Shown one piece after another: positions 33,563-39,762 of a stretch of DNA of 64,000 nt. Source of the DNA: Haloplanus rubicundus (lineage in GTDB: Archaea > Halobacteriota > Halobacteria > Halobacteriales > Haloferacaceae); the NCBI RefSeq assembly GCF_003342675.1, contig NZ_CP031148.1, positions 558,001 through 622,000 on the forward strand, in the 5' to 3' direction. Position numbers and translations under genes: made by a program. Numbering within the stretch: position 1 is the first letter of the stretch; each line of letters begins with the position of its first letter. Below the pieces are notes generated by a model. It saw only the letters and a program-made list of their open reading frames with translations. It was not told where the DNA came from and did not search any database.

Positions 33563-34559
33563 TCGACTTCGCCGTCTCCACGAACGCCTTCACCGACTCG
33601 ACCGGCGTGTCGCGGTTGACGCCGTGGCCGAGGTTGAGAATGTGGCCCCGGGGTCCGGCAGCGTCGACGACCTGTTTCGTCTCTTCCCGGACGAACTCGG
33701 GCGACCCGAAGAGATACTGCGGGTCGAGGTTGCCCTGCACGGGCTGGTCGCCGAGTTCGGCCCGCGCCGCGGCCATGTCGACGGTCCAGTCGAGGCTCAC
33801 CACGTCCGCGCCCGTCGCCTGCAGGCTGTCGAGGCGGCCGCCCATGTTGCGCACGAAGACGATGGACGGCACCGAGAGGTCGGCGAGGATTTCGCGGTGG
33901 AGCGGGAGGACGAACTCGCGGTAGTCGGCGGGCGAGAGCACGCCGGCGTAGGTGTCGAACAGTTGCACCACGTCGGCGCCGTGGGCGGCCTGATACTCCA
34001 GATACTCGCGTACCACGTCGGCGAAGGCCGAGAGGAGGGTGCGGAACGCCTCGGGGTGACGGGCACGGAAGCGACGGACGGGGCCGTGGTTGCGGGAGGA
34101 CCCACCGGCGACGGCGTAGGAGGCGAGGGTGAACGGGCCGCCGGCGAAGCCGATGATGGCCGTCTCCGAGCCGACGCGCTCGACGAGTCGGTCGAGGAGG
34201 GCGCCGACGAAATCGAGGTCGGTCGCCACGTCGCCGCGGGGTCGGTCGGCGTCCGCGGGGCCGTCGACGGGGTTCTCGACGACGGGACCGACGCCGCTCT
34301 CGATGTGGTAGTCGAAGCCGAGGGGTTCGAGCACCGTGAGGATGTCCGAGAACATGACGAGGCCGTCCGGTTCGTACAGGTCCCACGGGAGGAGGGTGAT
34401 GCGCTCGGCCACTTCGGGCGTCTCGATGGCCTCGCGGAACGTGTAGTCGGCGCGAATCTCGCGGTACTCGGGGATGTGGCGCCCGGCCTGTCGCATCAGC
34501 CAGACCGGCGGCCGCTCGGTCCGTTCGCCACGGGCCGCGCGGACGAGGAGGTGGGTCAT
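33552..34559 (-). CDS. hemE: Uroporphyrinogen decarboxylase
   Basis: 335 aa. N-terminal MTHLLVRAARGERTERPPVWLMRQAGRHIPEYR (family P-P-V-W-MRQAGRYLPEYR) with the key Arg pair, FSDILTVLEPLGFDYHIE (the Asp that binds the pyrrole nitrogens), GFAGGPFTLASYAVAGG, and NLGHGVNRDTPVE near the end. It makes coproporphyrinogen III, the substrate for the coproporphyrin-dependent route with hemG and hemH opposite it. Transcribed toward them. Confidence 0.95.
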   Translation of the reverse strand: MTHLLVRAARGERTERPPVWLMRQAGRHIPEYREIRADYTFREAIETPEVAERITLLPWDLYEPDGLVMFSDILTVLEPLGFDYHIESGVGPVVENPVDGPADADRPRGDVATDLDFVGALLDRLVERVGSETAIIGFAGGPFTLASYAVAGGSSRNHGPVRRFRARHPEAFRTLLSAFADVVREYLEYQAAHGADVVQLFDTYAGVLSPADYREFVLPLHREILADLSVPSIVFVRNMGGRLDSLQATGADVVSLDWTVDMAAARAELGDQPVQGNLDPQYLFGSPEFVREETKQVVDAAGPRGHILNLGHGVNRDTPVESVKAFVETAKSISR

Positions 34560-34647
34560 GGGGGGTGAACGGACCGCGGCCGGCTAAGTATGTCGCATCG
34601 CGTTCGCTCGGCCGGGAGTATATGTTACTCCGGACCGTACCGCGCGT

Positions 34648-34998
34648 ATGAAAACCCGCCTCATAAATAGTGACAGTACCTCCCCGCTCGATCTGACGCT
34701 CCTCGGGATCATCGCCGTCATCGTCGGGTGGTACGGGCGGTCGATGTCGGTGCCGGCGACCACGAAGCCACATCTGATTCGCTTCTTCTCCGTCTCGCCG
34801 GATCGGACGTATCCGGGAGTGATGCCACAGGACAAGGCGCTGCTCCTGTTGAGCGATCCGTCGACCGCACGGACGACGGGGGAGGCCACGGCCAGCGCCG
34901 GCGGGTCGATGGGTGGCGTCTGGACCCTCGTCGCCCTCCTCGGCCTGCTGCTCGTTCTGGCCGGACCGATGCTCCTGTGGGTCAATCGCGGCGATTAG
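34648..34998 (+). CDS. Small two-helix membrane protein
   Basis: 116 aa. TM1 at ~14-29 (LTLLGIIAVIVGWYG), a middle polar section with DPSTARTTGEATASAGG, and TM2 at ~90-112 (VWTLVALLGLLLVLAGPMLLWV). No motif recognised. It overlaps the HxlR regulator's stop by four bases (convergent). The AT-rich sequence before it (tatgttactcc, cgtatgaaaacc) suggests a short leader. Confidence 0.5.
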   Translation: MKTRLINSDSTSPLDLTLLGIIAVIVGWYGRSMSVPATTKPHLIRFFSVSPDRTYPGVMPQDKALLLLSDPSTARTTGEATASAGGSMGGVWTLVALLGLLLVLAGPMLLWVNRGD

Positions 34999-35333
34999 GC
35001 CGTCGATTCCTCGGCAATCCACTCTTTCGCCCAGTCGCCGATGGCGTCGAACACCGGACAGAGCGACTCCCCTTTCTCCGTCAGGGAGTAGTACGTCGCC
35101 ACCGGGGCGTCCTCCTCGAGGCGTCGGTCGACGAAGCCCATCTCCCCCAGGTCGTCGACGACCCGAGAGAGCGTCCGCGAACTCGCCCCCGTCGAGCGCT
35201 TGAGCTCGTTGAACCGCTTTTCACCCTCTTGCAGGTCGTGCAGGACGGCCAGCCGCCACTGGGAGCCGATCTGTTCGAGCGAGTCGATGACGTAACAGGT
35301 CTCGTCGTCCTCGTTTTCCGTCCGTATCGCCAT
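34995..35333 (-). CDS. HxlR-family winged-helix transcriptional regulator
   Basis: 112 aa. Core CYVIDSLEQIGSQWRLAVLHDLQEGEKRFNELKRSTGASSRTLSRVVDDLGEMGFVDRRLE...YSLTEKGESLCPVFDAIGDW matches the HxlR pattern (IGGKWT-LIL..L..G..RF.EL.R...GIS...L...L..LE..GLV.R). The single Cys near the N-terminus (C13) could be redox sensitive, as in quinone/aldehyde-responsive HxlR proteins. Divergent from doxX. Confidence 0.9.
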   Translation of the reverse strand: MAIRTENEDDETCYVIDSLEQIGSQWRLAVLHDLQEGEKRFNELKRSTGASSRTLSRVVDDLGEMGFVDRRLEEDAPVATYYSLTEKGESLCPVFDAIGDWAKEWIAEESTA

Positions 35334-35548
35334 ATCCTCCCCACGACGCCGGAACGGTTAGAGGTTCCGTTCCGAATCAGGTATCGAAATGTTACCGTGG
35401 TAGGGTCCGCCCCGGTGACATCGACGCCACCCGGTAACACCAATGTCAGATAACGTATATGTGTGGTGGAGGGCTACGAGAATACGATGATCGAACCGAT
35501 CACCGCCGACGTATCGCTTCCGACCCACGCCGCCGAGGAGGGGGTCTG
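35334..35548. promoter_or_regulatory. Divergent regulatory region between hxlR-like gene and doxX
   Basis: 215 bp with AT-rich stretches and inverted motifs: gttaccg (from 35391) and cggtaac (ending ~35437), plus atgtcagataacgtatatgtg just upstream of doxX at ~35441-35461 with a TATA-like ataacgtatatg. Typical of an HxlR-controlled DoxX pair. Regulation is inferred. Confidence 0.42.
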
Positions 35549-35965
35549 ATGGCCTTCGACACCGCCGGCGCGGGCCTCGCCTTTCTGCTCGCGCGCGTCC
35601 TCTTCGGCGCCGTCTTCGCCTTCACGGGGCTGAATCACTTCCTCGACGCGGAGGGGATGATCGGCTACGCGCAGGCGAAGGGCATCCCGATGGCGTCGCT
35701 CGGCGTCCCCGTGTCCGGTGGTATGCTGATCGCCGGTGGGCTGGGCATCGCTCTCGGCGTCTACCCCACCATCGCGGCGGGTGCCGTCGCCGTCTTCCTC
35801 GTCGCGGCCACGCCGACGATGCACGACTTCTGGAACGCGCCCGAGGAGCAGCGGCAGGGCGAGTTCAACAACTTCCTGAAGAACGTCGCCCTCCTCGGCG
35901 CCGCCCTCGGGTTCCTCGTGCTCGCGAGCGAGGCGTGGCCGCTGGCGGCCAACGTCGGCCTGTAG
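35549..35965 (+). CDS. DoxX-family membrane protein
   Basis: 138 aa from the ATG giving MAFDTAGAGLAFLLARVLFG. Four TM helices: ~8-28, ~47-68, ~72-91 and ~110-131. Family pattern: AFTGLNHFLDAEGMIGYAQAKGIPMASLGVPVSGGMLIAGGLGIALG and HDFWNAPEEQRQGEFNNFLKNVALLGAALGFL. DoxX proteins are small quinone-related or redox-response membrane proteins, often paired with HxlR regulators as here. Longer in-frame sequence upstream (to 35459) reads as leader. Confidence 0.86.
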   Translation: MAFDTAGAGLAFLLARVLFGAVFAFTGLNHFLDAEGMIGYAQAKGIPMASLGVPVSGGMLIAGGLGIALGVYPTIAAGAVAVFLVAATPTMHDFWNAPEEQRQGEFNNFLKNVALLGAALGFLVLASEAWPLAANVGL

Positions 35966-36088
35966 TCGCCCCCGAACATAATCGGCCACGACCGTCCCTG
36001 CCGGCCGAAGCGCGCGTCTCCGGCCCTCTCGACGGCCGAAACGTTAAAATACCAACATTTTTCCCGAACGGAAGATAATTATGAATTT

Positions 36089-36592
36089 ATGGGTGAAGGA
36101 TCGCGACAGCCGGCGGCCGTCGAAGAACCGGCACTCGGGGAGTCCGGAGAACCGCTGACGCTGCGGAGCGTCGCGAGCGCGTTCGTGGGCGGGCTCGCGG
36201 GCATCGTCGTGATGTCGCCGCTGATCGCGGGCGTTCCGATTCTCCTCGGTGTCTTCCGACTCGACTCGCTCGCGCGCTTCGCCGACTTCGTCATCTCGCA
36301 GGCGGACGCGGTGCTGGGACTGCTCTTTTTCGTCGCCGGTGGCGTCGTCGTCCTGCCGCTCTTTTTCCTCGTCACGGCGACGTTCCTCCCACCCCGTGAA
36401 CCACGCTACCTGCGCGGAGCCACCATCAGCTCCCTCTTTTGGATCGCGTTCGTCTACATCTTCTGGCCCGGCGCGGGCGTGGTCGTCGACGCGACGTTCC
36501 TCGTCGTCACGCTGGTATCACACTGGATTTACGGCGCCGTTCTCGGCCTCGTCATGCAGCGACTCACCGGGATTCCGGAACACGACGTTTGA
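36089..36592 (+). CDS. DUF6789-like four-TM membrane protein
   Basis: 167 aa. Four hydrophobic helices; the opening segment LRSVASAFVGGLAGIVVMSPLIAGVP and the closing SHWIYGAVLGLVMQRL resemble the DUF6789 family seen next to cytochrome oxidase genes. First of four codirectional membrane genes leading toward the coxBAC operon. Preceded by a strong AT-rich patch (aaataccaacatttttcccg, 36046-36065), probably the promoter. Confidence 0.65.
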   Translation: MGEGSRQPAAVEEPALGESGEPLTLRSVASAFVGGLAGIVVMSPLIAGVPILLGVFRLDSLARFADFVISQADAVLGLLFFVAGGVVVLPLFFLVTATFLPPREPRYLRGATISSLFWIAFVYIFWPGAGVVVDATFLVVTLVSHWIYGAVLGLVMQRLTGIPEHDV

Positions 36593-36651
36593 GGCGATCC
36601 CCACCCGAACTTTCTTGTCAATTCATAATAAATACCACATGGTGAACACCG

Positions 36652-37059
36652 ATGGTGGCCCAAGACTTCCTGCTCGTCTCCGTCGTGACGGGACTGCTCG
36701 TCGTCGTCGCCGCCGTGGGCGTCGCTCGACTCCGACGGCGTGAGGCGATCCCTCGTCCCTCCGGTCGCGGCGTGCCGGCGCTCGACGCGGAGGTAGCTGG
36801 CACCGACGACCGAACCGACGCCGTCGGCCTCGCCATCGTCGTCGTTTTGCTCCTCGCTCTCGGCGCCGCCACCGTCGTCGACCCCCTCACATTGCTCTTT
36901 CTCCTGTTCGCGCTCGTGGTGGTCGGCTTCTTCTCGTGGGGCATCTACGCGCTGGCTCGCGTTCGTGGCCTCGCCACGGCCCACGCCGTCGGACTGAGCG
37001 TGTGGCTGTTCGGCGCCGTCCTGATCGGCGTCGTCGCGGTCCGACTCCTGCTCGCGTGA
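36652..37059 (+). CDS. Four-TM membrane protein of the cox neighbourhood
   Basis: 135 aa. Helices at ~6-24, ~58-76, ~80-99 and ~108-132, with a hydrophilic loop RLRRREAIPRPSGRGVPALD after TM1. No catalytic motif. TATA-like aattcataataaat about 30 bp upstream suggests an independent, leaderless transcript. Start ATG at 36652 chosen; another ATG at 36639 is in a different frame. Confidence 0.55.
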   Translation: MVAQDFLLVSVVTGLLVVVAAVGVARLRRREAIPRPSGRGVPALDAEVAGTDDRTDAVGLAIVVVLLLALGAATVVDPLTLLFLLFALVVVGFFSWGIYALARVRGLATAHAVGLSVWLFGAVLIGVVAVRLLLA

Positions 37060-37074
37060 GCCGTCGCGCACACG

Positions 37075-38433
37075 ATGATCGCCCCCCACGAACCGGTCGT
37101 CCTCCACGTCGGCGGGCTGAGCGACGCCGTCGCCGCGACGCCCGTGCCGTCGTGGCTCACCGTCCTCACCGGCGGCGTCCTCGTCGGCGCCTCCTTCCTG
37201 TTCGTCAGCCTGCTGACCGATCACGAGGCCATCCGTACCGTCAACGCCTTCGGCGTCTCCCTCCCCGTGCCCGCTATCCTCCGCCGTCCCGTCGCGGCGT
37301 CGCTCTCGGCGGCCGGGCTCCTCGTCCTCGTCGTCGTCCTCGTCGCCGGCACCCTCGGTCCTCCGACGCCGACGGCGAACCTCGGAGTGCTCGTGGTCTG
37401 GGTCGGCTGGTGGGCGGGCTACGCGATGTCGACGTATCTCGTCGCGAACTCCTGGCCCGCGGTGAATCCCTGGCGGACGCTCGCCCGACTCCGTGCGGGC
37501 TCGGCCGGCCGCCGCCCCCCGCGACGCTACGGCGCGTGGCCGAGCGTCGGCTTCCTGCTCGCCCTGGTGTGGATAGAGGTCGTCACCCCCCTCGCGTCGA
37601 ACCCGCGGGCGCTCGTCGCGTTCGTCCTCGCCTACACGGCGGTCACGCTCGCGGGCGCGGCCCGGTACGGCGTCGACCCGTGGTTCGACCGCGTCGATCC
37701 GATTTCGCGCGTGTTTCGGCTCTACGGTCGGGTCGCCCCGATTCGGCCCGCGTCGGCGGACGGCGGCCTCCGGCTTCGGCTCCCCGGCGCCGCGCTCACC
37801 GAGCCGCGGCCGGCGCCCCCCGGGTCGACGGCGTTCGTCGTCGCGCTCCTCTGGGTGACGACGTTCGACGGCCTCGTGGCGACGCCGGCGTGGAACGCGT
37901 TCGCCCGCCCGCTCCTCTCGCCGGTCGTCCCCGTCGGCCCCGCCGGACAGGTCGTCGTGGCGGCGTTCTACCTCGCCGCCCTCCTCGTCGGCTTCGGCAC
38001 CTTCCTCGTCGCCTATCGGCTCGCCGCCGACCGCTCCCGGGCGACGGTCGACAGCTTGCTGACCCCCGCCGCCATCGAACGGCGACTCGCCCCGTCGCTG
38101 CTCCCCATCGCCGCCGGCTACCACGTCGCTCACTTCCTCGGCTACGCCCTCACGCTGTCGCCGGCGCTGGTGGCGGCCCTCGTCGATCCGTTCGGCGCCG
38201 GCGCCGCTCGGGTCGCCGTCTTGCCGCCGTGGTTCGGTACGCTCCAACTCGGCTTCGTCGTCGTCGGCCACCTCCTCGCCGTGTGGGTGGCCCACGCGCT
38301 CGCGATGGACCTCTTCCCGGGCGTGCTCCGCCCCATCCGGAGCCAGTATCCGTTCGTCGTCGTCATGGTCGGCTACACCATGACGGGCGCGTGGGTCGTC
38401 GGCCAGCCGACCGTTACCCCGGCATTCTTGTGA
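37075..38433 (+). CDS. Large multi-spanning membrane protein, haloarchaeal cox-associated
   Basis: 452 aa with ~9-10 hydrophobic helices. His residues occur in conserved-looking positions: MIAPHEPVVLHVGGLS at the N-terminus, GYHVAHFLGY and VVVGHLLAVWVAHALAMDLF near the C-terminus; such His pairs suggest haem or metal binding. The protein is commonly adjacent to oxidase genes in haloarchaea; function unknown to me (some databases label distant relatives as fenitrothion hydrolase, which I do not trust here). 15 bp after the previous gene, so same operon. Confidence 0.6.
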   Translation: MIAPHEPVVLHVGGLSDAVAATPVPSWLTVLTGGVLVGASFLFVSLLTDHEAIRTVNAFGVSLPVPAILRRPVAASLSAAGLLVLVVVLVAGTLGPPTPTANLGVLVVWVGWWAGYAMSTYLVANSWPAVNPWRTLARLRAGSAGRRPPRRYGAWPSVGFLLALVWIEVVTPLASNPRALVAFVLAYTAVTLAGAARYGVDPWFDRVDPISRVFRLYGRVAPIRPASADGGLRLRLPGAALTEPRPAPPGSTAFVVALLWVTTFDGLVATPAWNAFARPLLSPVVPVGPAGQVVVAAFYLAALLVGFGTFLVAYRLAADRSRATVDSLLTPAAIERRLAPSLLPIAAGYHVAHFLGYALTLSPALVAALVDPFGAGAARVAVLPPWFGTLQLGFVVVGHLLAVWVAHALAMDLFPGVLRPIRSQYPFVVVMVGYTMTGAWVVGQPTVTPAFL

Positions 38434-38437
38434 CACG

Positions 38438-38773
38438 ATGACGTATCACGAACGGATGCTCCCGGGCGCCGATCATCGGGACGCGGGCGAGTGGCCACCC
38501 CCCGAGACCCGCGTCCGCGCCGACGAGACGGTGGCCGCCGCCTGCCCGCACTGCGGGCGTCCCTTCGCCACCCGCGAGGCCCGCGACCTGCACGTCGGCG
38601 ACCGACACGCCGACGCGTGCTCGGCCGCCGAGTGCGACGCCTACGAGGCCGCCCGCGACGACGAGCGCGAGACCCTCTTTTACTTTCATCTGCGGGTCGT
38701 GGCGGCGCTCGGCGTCCTCTACGCGGTCACCGTCCTCCTGTACATGGTCGCGCTGGGCGGCGGGGTCCTGTAA
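38438..38773 (+). CDS. DUF7410-like zinc-finger membrane protein
   Basis: 111 aa. A C2H2-like finger AACPHCGRPFATREARDLHVGDRHADAC (CxxC...HxxxxH) at ~35-62, followed by an acidic stretch and a C-terminal TM (~85-108: RVVAALGVLYAVTVLLYMVAL). Starts 4 bp after the previous gene, so it is translated from the same message. Conserved in haloarchaeal cox loci. Could bind zinc or another metal at the membrane surface. Confidence 0.72.
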   Translation: MTYHERMLPGADHRDAGEWPPPETRVRADETVAAACPHCGRPFATREARDLHVGDRHADACSAAECDAYEAARDDERETLFYFHLRVVAALGVLYAVTVLLYMVALGGGVL

Positions 38774-38783
38774 CGCGGTGGCC

Positions 38784-38981
38784 TCACCCCTCCTCGGCCG
38801 TCGCCGGCGTCCCCGCCCGCGCGATGGCGGCCGTGAGTCCCCCCACGGCGAGGAGGGCGAGGACGCCGCCCGCGGGGATCAGATACCCGACGCCGTCGAA
38901 GAACTCGCCCGCGAGCAACGCGGCGACGCCGACGGTCAGCAGGACGAGCACGCCCGCGTACGCGGCCGCTGACTGTACCAT
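38784..38981 (-). CDS. Small two-helix membrane protein (last in coxBAC operon direction)
   Basis: 65 aa from the ATG giving MVQSAAAYAGVLVLLTVGVAALL. Helices at ~6-24 and ~34-55. Convergent with the DUF7410-like gene, 10 bp apart. Codirectional with the cox genes upstream, so possibly the distal end of that operon. Function unknown. Confidence 0.55.
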   Translation of the reverse strand: MVQSAAAYAGVLVLLTVGVAALLAGEFFDGVGYLIPAGGVLALLAVGGLTAAIARAGTPATAEEG

Positions 38982-39027
38982 GCTAGCACAGTACGCGGCC
39001 GAGCGGAATAAAGGAACGGTGCCCACG

Positions 39028-39228
39028 CTACTCCGGACGTCGCGAGCCGGTCAGGCTCGCCCCGAACACGAAGGCGGCCACGCCGACGCCGGCCACTCCG
39101 CCGGCGACGACGACGAGCGGATCGGCGAGCCCCGTCCCCGCGGTGCGGGCCGTCGCCACCCCGATTCCGACGCCCATCGGCAGGCCGAACAACACCGCCC
39201 ACCCCGCACGCTCCCGGATGCTCGTCAT
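39028..39228 (-). CDS. Small two-helix membrane protein
   Basis: 66 aa. Helices ~10-28 and ~35-57 (PLVVVAGGVAGVGVAAFVFGASL). The start overlaps the stop of the zinc-ribbon gene by four bases (ATGA), so it is translationally linked to it. Function unknown, but it clearly belongs to the cox operon. Confidence 0.58.
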   Translation of the reverse strand: MTSIRERAGWAVLFGLPMGVGIGVATARTAGTGLADPLVVVAGGVAGVGVAAFVFGASLTGSRRPE

Positions 39229-39497
39229 CGGCGCACCCGCCGTGGCGGGAGCCGCCCGGCACAGCGCCCGCAGTAGTCGTACGCGTCGTCGACGGGGGTT
39301 CCACAGTGGGGACAGACCGGTTCGCGCTCGCGCGCCGTGGGCCGCACGCCGGCGGTGCCGTAGGTCACGTACCCCCGTCCCGGCGACGGGCGCGGTTCGT
39401 CGCCGTCGAGTTCGACGTGGCGCGAGAGATACGCCACCAGCGGGAGCTGTGCGAGGGGGATGCCGACCAGCGCGACGACGGCGAGTGGGGAGAGCAC
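39225..39497 (-). CDS. Membrane-anchored zinc-ribbon protein
   Basis: 90 aa. N-terminal TM (~3-22), then a linker and a C-terminal ribbon VCPHCGTPVDDAYDYCGRCAG (CxxC...CxxC, ~61-80) that should bind zinc. Located 4 bp after coxD and overlapping the following gene. A role in oxidase assembly is plausible but not shown. Confidence 0.68.
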   Translation of the reverse strand: MLSPLAVVALVGIPLAQLPLVAYLSRHVELDGDEPRPSPGRGYVTYGTAGVRPTAREREPVCPHCGTPVDDAYDYCGRCAGRLPPRRVRR

Positions 39498-39501
39498 GGG
39501 G

Positions 39502-39762
39502 TCAGGTGACCGAGTACGTCGCGGCGACGGTCAACGCGAGCGCCGCGAGCAGTCCCATCCCGACGAGATACGTGAGCGACCGTGGCTCCCACCGGAGGTG
39601 CTGGTAGTAGCCCGCGACGATGACCGCCTTCACGAACGATAGGACCATGATGATCCCCAGCGCCCGCCCGTAGGACAGGTCTGCGCCCTCGACGAGCACC
39701 TGTACGGTCGCCGAGACGAACAGGACGACGTAAATCGCGGTGTAGAGTTTGAGTCGGGTCAT
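39502..39762 (-). CDS. coxD: Cytochrome c oxidase subunit IV-like protein (CoxD)
   Basis: 86 aa, three TM helices (~5-24, ~33-53, ~64-84). The pattern KLYTAIYVVLFVSATVQVLVE, ALGIIMVLSFVKAVIVAGYYQHLRWEPRSL is the caa3-type subunit IV family (Lys-Ala-x-x-VA-x-Y-x-x-HL). Its ATG overlaps the coxA/C stop (ATGA), so translational coupling is expected. Confidence 0.88.
   Translation of the reverse strand: MTRLKLYTAIYVVLFVSATVQVLVEGADLSYGRALGIIMVLSFVKAVIVAGYYQHLRWEPRSLTYLVGMGLLAALALTVAATYSVT

Noticed and set aside
36529-38436. 635-codon open frame antisense to four membrane-protein genes
   Set aside because: Its translation is rich in Arg, Gly and Glu with no fold-like hydrophobic pattern. It mirrors the real plus-strand genes, an effect of high GC at third positions.
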